Positions 16,534 to 24,837 of a DNA stretch of 64,000 nt are shown here, piece after piece (position 1 is the stretch's first letter; each line of letters begins with the position of its first letter). The stretch comes from a virus. The translations under genes and the position numbers were made by a program. The notes below the pieces were generated by a model that had not been told where the DNA came from, ran no database searches, and was given only the letters and a program-made list of their open reading frames with translations. The stretch lies in IMG/VR virus record IMGVR_UViG_3300035180_002714, positions 94,426-158,425 of that record; one strand, 5' to 3'.

Positions 16534-16827
16534 TCACCCGATGACCTCTTGTCCGAACGACCCATCCGCACGTCCCGGCGCAATGTTGTCGTAGGTCGTG
16601 AAGTGGTCCCACAGCCAGGCGGGCATGTTCGCGCGGGCGTTACTTGCGGCTTCCGTGTGAGCCCCGTCTCCGGGTGTTTCGCGGTGTGCGTACGGGATGC
16701 GCTCGGTGCCATGGCTGAACTCATCGCCCCGCGGCTGCACGCCTGCATTCGCGCCCATCGAGTTAGCGAGCTTGAAATGCGCAAGCGCTGCGTTCTTGCC
16801 TTGTGTATATGCAGCAACGAGCGTCAT
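16534..16827 (-). CDS. Tagged small virion protein
   Basis: 97 residues. A near-consensus tag occupies residues 6-21 (AYTQGKNAALAHFKLA). The remaining 75 residues are polar without a recognisable domain, ending in DGSFGQEVIG. ATG at 16827 overlaps the stop of the connector gene upstream by 4 nt. Confidence 0.75.
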   Translation of the reverse strand: MTLVAAYTQGKNAALAHFKLANSMGANAGVQPRGDEFSHGTERIPYAHRETPGDGAHTEAASNARANMPAWLWDHFTTYDNIAPGRADGSFGQEVIG

Positions 16828-17303
16828 GACTTGTTGAACCGGCTCACGTTGCGATACCCAGAACCCAGGGTCGCATACGCGCTCTCCATGTTGTTCTGTG
16901 TCTTCACGCCGCGCGTCAGTTCATCCCACTCGCCCTTGAGTTGTTGTGCGAGTTGCGCGTAGAGCGCAGCCTTGTCAGAAATGCCGATCGGCGAGATGTC
17001 GCCATCTTGCACGGTCGCCTGGTTTCTGACCTGCATGAACGACTCGCTCATGAGCAGAAAGCGGGTCGTGCCCACAAGCAGCAGATACCGTAGATGTGTA
17101 GGGAACGACGACGGCGTGAAGTTCGTCTGCGGCGTCACCGTATTGAACGAACTCACCGTCATCTCGAGCGCCAGGTTCAGTTCTGCATCCGTGAACTGTA
17201 CGTCATCCAACAAGATGTTGTTGTTCGCGTAGTCGCGCATAAACATGCGGACTTGGTCTTTGGAGACCACTGTCGGCGTTGTGGGTGTGCCGACGATCGG
17301 CAT
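16824..17303 (-). CDS. Putative head-tail connector (adaptor) protein
   Basis: 159 residues, largely helical (DQVRMFMRDYANNNILLDDV, then DAELNLALEMTVSSFNTV, then HLRYLLLVGTTRFLLMSE). An N-terminal helix bundle, the size, and a place soon after the major capsid gene fit phage head-completion adaptors that bind the portal. No tag. The ATG overlaps the upstream stop by one base (TGATG). Confidence 0.5.
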   Translation of the reverse strand: MPIVGTPTTPTVVSKDQVRMFMRDYANNNILLDDVQFTDAELNLALEMTVSSFNTVTPQTNFTPSSFPTHLRYLLLVGTTRFLLMSESFMQVRNQATVQDGDISPIGISDKAALYAQLAQQLKGEWDELTRGVKTQNNMESAYATLGSGYRNVSRFNKS

Positions 17304-17809
17304 CAGCGCACGTACGTCTTCTCGAGGCTGGCCACGACCTGCGCGATTTGTGCGCCCGCAGTCGCCGTCGTCACGATCTGGATTGCTTGGTACGGCAGGA
17401 GGATCGTCTTGAAGCGCGCTTCGTCGAGCGCGATGAAGCGCACGCCCGTCGATTGCTCGATGATGATCGACTCGCCCGCCAGGATAGCGGGCTGGTCATC
17501 GTTGATTTTCGTCGGATCGAGGTTCACGAGCGACACGGTGATGTCCCCCGCAGCACCCAGGTCCACATGGATCTGGCTGCAGACCAGGGACTCGACGTTG
17601 TTCCAGAAGAACAGCCCCCCGCCGTCTGCTGCGAGCGACGCGTACTTGTAGCAGCTGTTGCCGGGCTGCACGGGGCTGTCCGCGCGCACAGCACCTGCTT
17701 GCGGCAGTACCCCCGTGAACTTCTTCCCGGTGGCGACCTGTTGTTGGATCGCCGTCGAGATGGACTGCGCGGTGCGCGACGTGACAACGGTGATCGAAGG
17801 GGAAGCCAT
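17303..17809 (-). CDS. Beta-rich minor structural protein
   Basis: 168 residues, rich in beta strands (AGDITVSLVNLDP, QAIQIVTTATAGAQIAQVV), with no tag and no clear family. It may be a head fibre or completion protein. A weaker -10-like TACAAT on the minus strand ends 11 nt before the ATG (17821-17826), so it may be transcribed separately from the gene upstream. Confidence 0.55.
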   Translation of the reverse strand: MASPSITVVTSRTAQSISTAIQQQVATGKKFTGVLPQAGAVRADSPVQPGNSCYKYASLAADGGGLFFWNNVESLVCSQIHVDLGAAGDITVSLVNLDPTKINDDQPAILAGESIIIEQSTGVRFIALDEARFKTILLPYQAIQIVTTATAGAQIAQVVASLEKTYVR

Positions 17810-17838
17810 GGGGTGCCTCTATTGTAGCGGCTCGAGGA

Positions 17839-18264
17839 CTACTTGCGGGACTGGCGGGGCTTGGAGGACGCGGACGTCTCCGTCGGTGCAGGCACGGGCA
17901 TGGGCTCGGGCACAGGCTCGGGCGCGGGTTCGGCTTCGATCTCAGGCTCAGGCTCGTCCTCGACAGGTTCGGGGGCGGGGGTGGGCGCAGACTCCACGGT
18001 CGCCGCGACGGCCACGTTCTCGACAGGCGTACGGGGGACCTCGGTCGGCGCAGACGGTGCGCCCGTGTCAACCGCTTCCAGCGAGACCCAGCGCGCCTTC
18101 ATCACACGCTCGACGATCTCGTGGCTTGCGGTCTCCTCGGAGATCTCACGCGAGTCTCCCTTCGTTCCCGCAGGCCGAAGCACGACGATGACGTCGAACA
18201 CGTCGCGCATCGGCGTCAGATCGAGGGTGCTCGCTTGCGTGTTCTTGATGATCAGATTCGACAT
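17839..18264 (-). CDS. Small virion protein with Pro/Glu-rich tail
   Basis: 141 residues. The start is ATG 18264 (MSNLIIKNTQ), which has a GGAG ribosome-binding site; a longer frame upstream runs into the terminator hairpin and is rejected. The first 75 residues look folded (VFDVIVVLRPAG, EIVERVMKARWVSL). The C-terminal half is an acidic Pro/Glu/Ala repeat (PEPVEDEPEPEIEAEPAPEP) and then a basic end. It is the first gene after the capsid terminator, so it is expressed by read-through at a lower level. Confidence 0.65.
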   Translation of the reverse strand: MSNLIIKNTQASTLDLTPMRDVFDVIVVLRPAGTKGDSREISEETASHEIVERVMKARWVSLEAVDTGAPSAPTEVPRTPVENVAVAATVESAPTPAPEPVEDEPEPEIEAEPAPEPVPEPMPVPAPTETSASSKPRQSRK

Positions 18265-18290
18265 GGTTCTCCAAGGGTGAAACGACGAAA

Positions 18291-18329
18291 GCCTTCTTCC
18301 TGAATCCCCGAACAAGGGAGGAAGAAGGC
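18291..18329 (-). terminator. Hairpin terminator after the major capsid gene
   Basis: A perfect 11-bp inverted repeat (GCCTTCTTCCT at 18291-18301 with AGGAAGAAGGC at 18319-18329) around a 17-nt loop. On the minus strand it is followed by a T-rich stretch, as in intrinsic terminators. It lies 30 bp after the capsid stop codon and would favour high capsid mRNA over the genes beyond. Confidence 0.8.
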
Positions 18330-18358
18330 CTCAGCCTACCCTGGGGCAGGGATGTTGT

Positions 18359-19297
18359 TCAGGCGAACGGCAGGTCGATGCGCTGGGTCGCCAGCGTGTT
18401 GCCGATGCCGATGCCCGGCGCTGCGTAGCTCCAGAACTCGATGATGTCGGCTTCCTGCTTGATGTACAGGGTCGCATCCTGCAGGAGGAAGAACACGCCG
18501 AGGTAGTTCTGCGGCGCGAACACGTAGACCGAGCGGCGAGTCGAACCGGCGACGTCGTCGACGATCTCGCGCTTGATGGTCGAAACCACGGGGATGCCCC
18601 ACAGCTTCTCCTCGGCCTCGATGCCCATGTCGTAGTGCCGCGACGCCACGTCGTTGCCGACGGAGGTCGCCGGCAGGTCGAGGGCCTCGTAGTACGTCGA
18701 CTTCGACATCAGGAGCTTGCCGATCGGCTGGCGCCGGTTGACGAGGCCCTGGAAGCCGAGCTTGAACGCGCTCGAGTTGAACGCGCCCGCGAGGGTGCGT
18801 TGCGTCGCGAGGTTCAGCGCGATGATCGCGTTGATGGTGTCCAGGAACTTCTGGTCTTCCTGGTCCGCCATGTCCTTGACGGAGTTGTCCGACAGGATCT
18901 TGCGGATGTCGTTCTGATACGTCATCAGCTCGAACTTGTTCTTGGTGTACCGCTGCGACTCGGTCTTGCCGAAGTAGACCGAGAAGCGCTTGCCACGGAA
19001 CCACGTACGCTGCGCCGTGCCGTTGAACGGCACGAACGTGGCGACGGAGTCGGGCTCCTTCTCGACGATCTTCTTGGGCTGGTCGGTGTTCTCGTCACGG
19101 TCGATCTCGTCGTCCGCCAGCATGACGGGCTCGATGATCTCGCGTGCGAAGGACTCCTGACGGAGCTTCTGGCGAATGAACGCCGTACCCTCGGCCGCTG
19201 CCTCCTTCGTCCGCCCGTCTTCGACCTTGCGGACGAAGTTCGAGTTGATGAACTGATTAGAAACCTGCTGGGTCTGTGTCTTGTACGCTGCCGACAT
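18359..19297 (-). CDS. Major capsid protein (HK97-fold type)
   Basis: 312 residues with a strong AAGGAGA ribosome-binding site. The N-terminal region (residues about 25-70) is charged and helical, as in the N-arm of HK97-type capsid proteins. The rest alternates strands and helices with typical spine-helix and late beta elements (FKLGFQGLVNRRQPIGKLLM, KLWGIPVVSTIKREIVDD, YIKQEADIIEFWSYAAPGIG). Neighbours agree: decoration protein upstream, scaffold-like protein and maturation protease farther upstream, and a terminator just downstream. At 312 residues without a long delta domain, little is expected to be cut off. Confidence 0.8.
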   Translation of the reverse strand: MSAAYKTQTQQVSNQFINSNFVRKVEDGRTKEAAAEGTAFIRQKLRQESFAREIIEPVMLADDEIDRDENTDQPKKIVEKEPDSVATFVPFNGTAQRTWFRGKRFSVYFGKTESQRYTKNKFELMTYQNDIRKILSDNSVKDMADQEDQKFLDTINAIIALNLATQRTLAGAFNSSAFKLGFQGLVNRRQPIGKLLMSKSTYYEALDLPATSVGNDVASRHYDMGIEAEEKLWGIPVVSTIKREIVDDVAGSTRRSVYVFAPQNYLGVFFLLQDATLYIKQEADIIEFWSYAAPGIGIGNTLATQRIDLPFA

Positions 19298-19324
19298 TGT
19301 GTGGTTCTCCTTGACCCAGGTGGA

Positions 19325-19789
19325 CTAGAACGAGTTGGCGTCGCCGCCGGTGTAGAAGACGACGATCGTGCCGTCCGTCGCGGTGAGGTCCTGGAGAACC
19401 TCGCCGATGATCTGGTTGCCGGCGACAGCGGGCTGCCACTTGCCGGAGACGAACGTCAGCTTGACGCCCGGGGTGTACGTGCCCGCGTTGAAGTTCGCCG
19501 GGTCGAGCTTGAACTCTGCGTTCGAGCGGAGACCGACGACCTTGTGGACGAACTGCGACGAGAAGTCGTCGTTGCCGGCGACCACGACCCAGGTCGCGAC
19601 GGCGTTGGCGGCCGCGCGGTTCGGGGTGGATGCAGCCTTGGCTGTGCCGTCGGTATCGACGAACACGACCGTGCCCAGAGGCAGGGCGTCGTCGGTGCCG
19701 GGCACCGTCTGCTTGATGGTGAAGGATTCGTCGATTGCACCTTCACGGGGCCAACCGCGCAGAACGTCGAACTTGCTGTTCAGGATCAT
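19325..19789 (-). CDS. Putative capsid decoration protein
   Basis: 154 residues, beta-rich (DDALPLGTVVFVDTDGTA, VKLTFVSGKWQPAVAGNQII, DGTIVVFYTGGD). It sits immediately upstream of the major capsid gene with a good ribosome-binding site (GGAGG), the usual place for a head-stabilising decoration protein. The assignment rests on position and fold character. Confidence 0.6.
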   Translation of the reverse strand: MILNSKFDVLRGWPREGAIDESFTIKQTVPGTDDALPLGTVVFVDTDGTAKAASTPNRAAANAVATWVVVAGNDDFSSQFVHKVVGLRSNAEFKLDPANFNAGTYTPGVKLTFVSGKWQPAVAGNQIIGEVLQDLTATDGTIVVFYTGGDANSF

Positions 19790-19812
19790 CTGAGTCTGCC
19801 TCCGGGAATGCG

Positions 19813-20169
19813 CTACGAGGAAACGATCCAGCTGACGAATCGTTCGTCCGCCGCATCAGCTGCTTGCTTGGGGGTCTTGGGTTGGAGATCGTCGTCGGCC
19901 GAAACGCCGCCGCCGAGGGGAGTGACGACGCCGGCTTGCTTGGAGAGCAAGTCCTCGACCACATCGAGAGTCGCGTCGTCGGCCTTCGCGAGCTTCTGCC
20001 GGGCGATGTCCGGCAGCTCTTCTCCGTGTGCCACGGCGTGTGCCGTGGCGATCTTGTCGAGACGCACCTGACGTGCGGCTGCGACCGATGAGGTCTTCTC
20101 AGTCTCGACCTGGTCGACATAGTCGGCCATGGCATCGAAGACCGCCGCGAGCTTGGTGTGATCAACCAC
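19813..20169 (-). CDS. Small helical head protein
   Basis: 118 residues from a GTG at 20169 that overlaps the preceding stop. Mostly helical and charged (FDAMADYVDQVETEKTSS, ADDATLDVVEDLLSKQAG), ending in DERFVSWIVSS. Position between scaffold-like and decoration genes suggests a core or assembly protein. No family recognised. Confidence 0.6.
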   Translation of the reverse strand: MVDHTKLAAVFDAMADYVDQVETEKTSSVAAARQVRLDKIATAHAVAHGEELPDIARQKLAKADDATLDVVEDLLSKQAGVVTPLGGGVSADDDLQPKTPKQAADAADERFVSWIVSS

Positions 20170-20302
20170 GAGCGCCTCCGAGCTTGGAACGCAGCATGCC
20201 GAAACCCGTCGCTGCGACGAGCACGCTGGCCGCCTTGATCTTGCGGTCTTCGGCTTGCTTCAAGCCCTGCGCACGCAGGTCACTTGCGATCGTACGAAGC
20301 AT
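20162..20302 (-). CDS. Mini-protein with hydrophobic segment, 46 residues
   Basis: ATG at 20302, TGA at 20162, overlapping the next start by 8 nt. It encodes a basic amphipathic start (SDLRAQGLKQAEDRKIKA) and a short hydrophobic segment (ASVLVAATGFGML). Support is the precise fit between neighbours and an upstream GGAAT/GAAGG-type site; the function is unknown. Confidence 0.55.
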   Translation of the reverse strand: MLRTIASDLRAQGLKQAEDRKIKAASVLVAATGFGMLRSKLGGARG

Positions 20303-20313
20303 CTCGGATTCCT

Positions 20314-20529
20314 TCACAGGGCCCCCATGAGATCATCGTACGACACGTCGCTCGATGCGGTACGAACTTCGTCGGCGAGGGCGCGCAGACCGCGCGCCGT
20401 CTCGGTCTTGGGTTGTGCCGCTGCGACTTTGATCGCATGCGTCTCGGCCGTCTTGCGATGGGACGCGGCGTTCGCTTCCGCGAGCACCTCGTCCACGACG
20501 AGCGATAGGTGTTGATGCGTGCGGTTCAC
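20314..20529 (-). CDS. Small charged head-cluster protein
   Basis: 71 residues, helical and polar (SLVVDEVLAEANAASHRKTA, GLRALADEVRTASSDVS). It overlaps the upstream gene by 4 nt. No motif. It is kept because its overlap and codon pattern match the neighbours. Confidence 0.55.
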   Translation of the reverse strand: MNRTHQHLSLVVDEVLAEANAASHRKTAETHAIKVAAAQPKTETARGLRALADEVRTASSDVSYDDLMGAL

Positions 20530-20798
20530 GGCGCGCCTCGATGCATCACGGCGTGCAGCGCGTCGATGATCTGCGGCCCGGCCATGCCAGTCGCAATCCC
20601 TGCGCCGAAGCCTGTGTTCTTGGCGCGTTCGCGCGCGGCTTCGTCATGGGCATGCATGAGGCCGGCGCCAAGGGCACCGCCGCCAAGCAACGCACCACCA
20701 CCAAGCAACGCCTTGACGAGCGCGGGATCCGCGGCCGTCTTCGCTTCCGCTGCCTGCTTGAGGCGAGCGAGCGCGTCGATGTGAACCACGTCAGCCAT
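20526..20798 (-). CDS. Small glycine-zipper protein
   Basis: 90 residues. A helical start (IDALARLKQAAEAKTAADPA) leads into a glycine-zipper hairpin (ALLGGGALLGGGALGAGLM, then TGFGAGIATGMAG) around a charged turn AHDEAARERAKN. The same hairpin design recurs in five other proteins of this module. It may be a membrane-active internal head protein. Confidence 0.6.
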   Translation of the reverse strand: MADVVHIDALARLKQAAEAKTAADPALVKALLGGGALLGGGALGAGLMHAHDEAARERAKNTGFGAGIATGMAGPQIIDALHAVMHRGAP

Positions 20799-20801
20799 GG
20801 C

Positions 20802-21374
20802 TCAGCGAGCGCCCTCGATCAGCTGAAGAGTGTCACGGAAGCCGGCGACGAAGGACTCGCTCGCCACCTTGTGGATCTGCTCGACCGTGTCGTTCCAGCC
20901 CTTGGCGTACGCCGACTCGGCCAGCTTTTCGAGCTGACCCATCGTGGACGTGTAGCCGAGGGTGGCCGCTTCCTTCACGAGGTCCGGGTTCTCGGCAGCG
21001 AACTTCTCGAAGTCCGATGACCCTCCTGCGACTGCGGCGGTCTTCGCGAGGGGCGCGGCCTTGTCGGCCGCCTCCTTGTACTGAGACGCGCGAGCCATGA
21101 AGCCGTCGCACATGGCGGCGCCATAGAGCTGCGCCTCCTTGGCGAGGGCCTCGTGCTCGGCCTTGCTCAGGTCAGCCGCGATCTTGGTGAGGTCTTCGAT
21201 CGGCGAAGTCTGGCTCGCGGTCTTGGACTGCACCGCCGGAGCGGTCGCTTCCTTGAGCGCTTGCTTCAGACGCTCGCCGGCGTCTGTGGTTGGAGACGCA
21301 GATCCGGTGGGCGCAGACGCGCTCGCGGTCTTCTCGCCGCCTTTGATCATCCCGAGTGCGTTTGAGAGCTTCAT
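20802..21374 (-). CDS. Scaffold or prohead-core protein (putative)
   Basis: 190 residues, mostly charged and helical: LTKIAADLSKAEHEALAKEA, QLYGAAMCDGFMARASQYKE, and a tag-like ESAYAKGWNDTVEQI. Position between the maturation protease and the major capsid gene is the classic place for scaffolding. It heads a transcription unit: a promoter-like element lies 26 nt upstream and a GGAGA ribosome-binding site is present. The alternative is a minor core protein. Confidence 0.5.
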   Translation of the reverse strand: MKLSNALGMIKGGEKTASASAPTGSASPTTDAGERLKQALKEATAPAVQSKTASQTSPIEDLTKIAADLSKAEHEALAKEAQLYGAAMCDGFMARASQYKEAADKAAPLAKTAAVAGGSSDFEKFAAENPDLVKEAATLGYTSTMGQLEKLAESAYAKGWNDTVEQIHKVASESFVAGFRDTLQLIEGAR

Positions 21375-21399
21375 GGATTGCCGTCTCCGTTACGGTGAA

Positions 21400-21408
21400 A
21401 ATGATAGT
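21400..21408 (-). promoter_or_regulatory. TATCAT late-type promoter element for the capsid unit
   Basis: Minus-strand ACTATCATT, a close variant of the CCTATMATT element, in the 57-bp gap after the capsid-protease gene. Predicted start near 21394 gives a 20-nt leader with GGAGA before the ATG at 21374. It would drive the scaffold-to-capsid unit that ends at the hairpin at 18291-18329. Confidence 0.55.
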
Positions 21409-21431
21409 GGGCCGTGCGCGGAAAAACAAAT

Positions 21432-24269
21432 TCAAGTCAAGACGATGGAACCGAGAGCTTCCGCCACCTGATCCAAAGTTGCCAGGGACGAGATCTTGAT
21501 ACTCGAGAAATCGAACCCGCGCGCCTTCGGTTGCGCGCATTCGATGAGATGGACGATCGCTGCTTGCGACGCAGTCTTTGCTGACAGCTCGGTGATGTCG
21601 GGGATGTCGTAGCCTTCGTCAGTGCGCATCGTTCCACCTGGGCGCTTGCCCAGCGTTGCTGCACCGAGAGCCGTCGTACCGACGGCAAGCGGCACCTTGA
21701 ACTTGCGCATCCACGGGAACGCGGTGAGCGCCTTGTAGCCGCCCAACAGCAAACCCGTTCCACCGAGAACCTTGCCGACATGCGCACGCGTGACCGCGTC
21801 TTGTGCATCGATCGCAGCACCGCGTGTGGTGTCACCGTACGGCGTGTGTAGCACGTCCGTCGTCGGCGCCGCATCAGGACGAAGACCGATGCCCTCGGGC
21901 ACGAGCCGTCGGTAGAGCATCTCGCCAGCGTACGCGCGCTTCTCGCGAACGTTCGCGAAGAACGGCATCAAGGTGTTCGCGATCTTCGACGACTCGAGCG
22001 CGCTACTCTCGATCAGCTCGTCCAGAATCTCTGGACGGTCAGCGAATATGTTGAGCGACCAACGCGCGGCTGCAGCCACCTTGGCAAGCGTGTACGGAGA
22101 CAGCTGCAATATCTGACCGGCAAGCTTGGTAGATGCAAGCGCAATGAACTCGGCGTCCTTGAAGACAACGCCGTTGGTCGCTGCAGCGCTGAGCACTTCA
22201 CCAAGTGGGTACATGAGCAGCTGGTTTGTGTTGATGTTCTCGGACGACGCGAGCTTGGGGCCTGCGTGATCACGGAACTTCACGATGAACGACCGCTCGT
22301 CAGGCGTGAGCGTGCTCGAGGCGAGAGGCTCGGCGCGGATCACCTTGTCGATGTCGGAGAGTTTTTGCGATGCACCACTCTTGAGCGCGAGACGCTCCGC
22401 GATCGCTCCAAGCTCTGCGGAGAGCCGTACCTCGTGAACGTAGGCGACCTTCTTGAGCGTGTAGCCGGTGCGATCGGCGGGACGGAACACGCGCGAGATG
22501 TCGAAGAAGTCGGGCGAGGGGTTGTGGACGTAGTCCTTGAACCCGTTCTCGTCGACCTGGTTCATCGCGAACTTCACGTGATCGCAGTAGTCCGCGCGCG
22601 TGGGCGCTTCGTTGCCACAACGGGCGCAGACATCGCGCTTGATGCGACAGTTGTGAACCGCTAGCCCCTCGATGAGGTAGCTCTCGTCTTCCTCGACCTC
22701 TAGATTGTAGACGTCCGTCTCCATGTAACGCGCGTCGATCTCGCGGATGGGGGTGCAAACGTACTCGTCGACGATTTTCCGGCTTTCCTTCTTGGCCAGG
22801 ACTTCGTGCGCCACCACCTTGGCGCAGACCCCTCGCAGTCGATGGGCCCATTGTGCGCCGATGTGGACGACCCATTCGTACGTGTCTGTCGCGCTGAAGC
22901 CGCTGCCCGCTTTGTGGGTGAGTTGATTGCACGAGGCGAGGATGCCCAAACGCGGCAACATGCGCGTCCACTGCGCGGCGAGCGCGTCCGACGCCGTTGA
23001 AATCTTGAGCCACCCGTCACGTCCGCACCCGTCGCCGTTGGCGTACGCGCCGAACATCTCGCGCTGCATCGCCGTGTTCCACTGCATTGCCGCCGGTGAC
23101 AACTGCTTGGTCTTCGCCAAGGCGCTGCCGTGCGTGTAACACAGGGCCGCAAGACGATCGTCACAGACCAGAATGCCGCGCGCCTCGGACGTGTTCTTGC
23201 GTTCGAACGTCCAGGGCGCGTTTCGTGTTCCGAACTCGGCGCACAGCGCAGCAATCTCGCCGTGGACCGCGTCGTCCTTGTGCGTTGTCAGCTCGATGGC
23301 GTAGGGCGCGCCGTCGCGCCAGATGATGTGACCTTCGGCAAGGTAGTAGCCGAACAGGCGTGCGAACGCGCGGGTCAGGTACTCGGGCGACGTCTCTGTC
23401 CGATCGATGGGTGCAAGCAGGAGCTGGTCATCGAGACAGTTCGCGTGCGTCCAATCACCCTGCACCTTGGCATCGTCCCGCCACTTCCACTTCGCGCCCC
23501 CAGGCTGAAAACGCTTGACGCTCTCGAGCGGCGTCGCGAAGAACGGATGTTCTTCGGTTGCGTTAATCTCCGGATGCGCTTCCGCACGGATCGTGTAGAC
23601 GTTCCCGCGATACGGACGCTTGTGTGTCTCGAGTACGCGACGCACACGTCCCCGGTGCGTGACTACCTCGTCACCGACCAGCACGTCTTCGATGCACTTC
23701 TGGGTGCCGTCGGCCATCGTGACCTTGGCCCCCGCGAGGAAACAGCCCATGGATACAGGCACGAACTCACCGTCGCTGGCGCGCTTGACCCACTCGGGGT
23801 CCTTGTCGTTGTCGACCGAGACGAGCAGCTCCACGCGGTGCATGCGCGGGTTCCAGAACGCCTTCTTGACCACGCCGGACGCTTTGGACGGATCTCGGTT
23901 CACGTGGTGCTTGAAAGCGTGGGCAGGGTTCTTCTCGAACGACGCGTAGTGCTCGGTCAGCTCTTCACCGGGCGGCACGAACCAGCGGCGATCGACAGAC
24001 GCGATCTTGCCACGCGCGGGAACAGGGAACTCGGGGAACCCGTCACCGTTGCGGTTCGGGCCGTAGGTCTCTTCGGCGCCGAGAGCGTTGAGAAGGAGCG
24101 ACGTCTTGCCCGGTTCGGGCGCGACCGCCTTGATGTAGTCGAGCGCCTCGGACGCGTACTTCGTGATGCGGCTGGTGTCGACGCTGCGCCCGTTGTTCCA
24201 GGTGAGCACGGTCTGCACTGTCGGCTCTCCCGTCGGGAAGTAGTCGTCCAGCTCGATGATCTTCTTCAC
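21432..24269 (-). CDS. Capsid maturation protease, intein-containing precursor
   Basis: 945-residue precursor. Residues 1-175 and 541-945 form the host protein; residues 176-540 are an intein. The extein has GAEETYGPNRNGDGFPEF and KHHVNRDPSKASG, and across the splice junction VSMG joined to CRIKRDVCARCGNEAPTRAD. I recognise VSMG plus this multi-Cys segment from capsid maturation proteases of large phages such as the Bxz1 group. The C-terminal half (residues 640-945) is helical with a Gly-rich hydrophobic stretch. The gene lies directly upstream of the scaffold-like and capsid genes, the expected place. Processing of the tagged proteins by this enzyme is an attractive inference. Spliced length is 580 residues. 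Confidence 0.72.
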   Translation of the reverse strand: MKKIIELDDYFPTGEPTVQTVLTWNNGRSVDTSRITKYASEALDYIKAVAPEPGKTSLLLNALGAEETYGPNRNGDGFPEFPVPARGKIASVDRRWFVPPGEELTEHYASFEKNPAHAFKHHVNRDPSKASGVVKKAFWNPRMHRVELLVSVDNDKDPEWVKRASDGEFVPVSMGCFLAGAKVTMADGTQKCIEDVLVGDEVVTHRGRVRRVLETHKRPYRGNVYTIRAEAHPEINATEEHPFFATPLESVKRFQPGGAKWKWRDDAKVQGDWTHANCLDDQLLLAPIDRTETSPEYLTRAFARLFGYYLAEGHIIWRDGAPYAIELTTHKDDAVHGEIAALCAEFGTRNAPWTFERKNTSEARGILVCDDRLAALCYTHGSALAKTKQLSPAAMQWNTAMQREMFGAYANGDGCGRDGWLKISTASDALAAQWTRMLPRLGILASCNQLTHKAGSGFSATDTYEWVVHIGAQWAHRLRGVCAKVVAHEVLAKKESRKIVDEYVCTPIREIDARYMETDVYNLEVEEDESYLIEGLAVHNCRIKRDVCARCGNEAPTRADYCDHVKFAMNQVDENGFKDYVHNPSPDFFDISRVFRPADRTGYTLKKVAYVHEVRLSAELGAIAERLALKSGASQKLSDIDKVIRAEPLASSTLTPDERSFIVKFRDHAGPKLASSENINTNQLLMYPLGEVLSAAATNGVVFKDAEFIALASTKLAGQILQLSPYTLAKVAAAARWSLNIFADRPEILDELIESSALESSKIANTLMPFFANVREKRAYAGEMLYRRLVPEGIGLRPDAAPTTDVLHTPYGDTTRGAAIDAQDAVTRAHVGKVLGGTGLLLGGYKALTAFPWMRKFKVPLAVGTTALGAATLGKRPGGTMRTDEGYDIPDITELSAKTASQAAIVHLIECAQPKARGFDFSSIKISSLATLDQVAEALGSIVLT
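22650..23744 (-). other. Intein with LAGLIDADG endonuclease in capsid protease
   Basis: 365 codons, from Cys176 (CFLAGAKVTMADGTQ, block A) to His539-Asn540, followed by Cys541 as the +1 nucleophile. TEEHPFF is the block B His region. Two LAGLIDADG-type helices are present (LFGYYLAEGHI and MFGAYANGDGC), so the homing endonuclease is full length and probably active. YNLEVEEDESYLIEGLAVHN is the block F-G end. All residues needed for standard Cys/Asn-Cys splicing are present. Confidence 0.93.
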
Positions 24270-24835
24270 GGCAGAAGGCTCCGCAGTAGGCTGGTCGCAT
24301 CGCTGCGATGGCGAACGAGCTGGACGAGCATCGCGTGCTTGAGGCTTGGGTCGTCGAGCAGATAGCAGCCGTCTTCAAGCACGTCATCGACCATGATCGC
24401 AGCCGCGAGCTTCTGCGCCGTCGTCGTGGCTGGCGACATTCCCGTGTCTACCATCGACCCCAGGCCGCTCGATTGCGACGGCTTGGGGCCTCCACGAAAG
24501 ATGTCACCGAGGGCCTGCATGCTTCCGACACCGGCGGCTGTCAGAAGCGCCTGGTTGCGTGCGTCACGTAGAACGTCGGCGCTGTGGCGCTTTGCATCGC
24601 CGAGCATCATGTGTCCGACGCCAAGCGCAGGCACGCCGAGACCGACACCCCATCCCAACCCCTTCTGCAACGCAGAGAGCGCCGCGGGGTCGAACGCTGC
24701 ACGCTTGAACAACCCGAACGCGGCGAAGTCCGCCATCGCGAGCTTCTCACGCAGCGTGGCGCTTGCAGGACGCGCGGACGCGATCTTCTCGGCGAGGAAG
24801 ACCGACGTCTCGAGGGCTTGTGTGAAGGGTGTCAT
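24266..24835 (-). CDS. Virion-cluster protein with hydrophobic glycine-rich segment
   Basis: 189 residues. ADFAAFGLFKRAAFDP near residue 35 resembles a diverged tag core. It is followed by a Gly-rich hydrophobic segment (LGWGVGLGVPALGVGHMML) and a helical tail ending in SDATSLLRSLLP. Coupled to the protease gene downstream by a 4-nt overlap. No known domain. Confidence 0.6.
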   Translation of the reverse strand: MTPFTQALETSVFLAEKIASARPASATLREKLAMADFAAFGLFKRAAFDPAALSALQKGLGWGVGLGVPALGVGHMMLGDAKRHSADVLRDARNQALLTAAGVGSMQALGDIFRGGPKPSQSSGLGSMVDTGMSPATTTAQKLAAAIMVDDVLEDGCYLLDDPSLKHAMLVQLVRHRSDATSLLRSLLP

Positions 24836-24837
24836 GA

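Noticed and set aside
18635-20071. A 478-codon plus-strand frame opposite capsid and decoration genes
   Set aside because: Same shadow character (Arg/Val/Leu-rich, no motif). It also runs across three well-supported genes and two gaps of the minus-strand operon.
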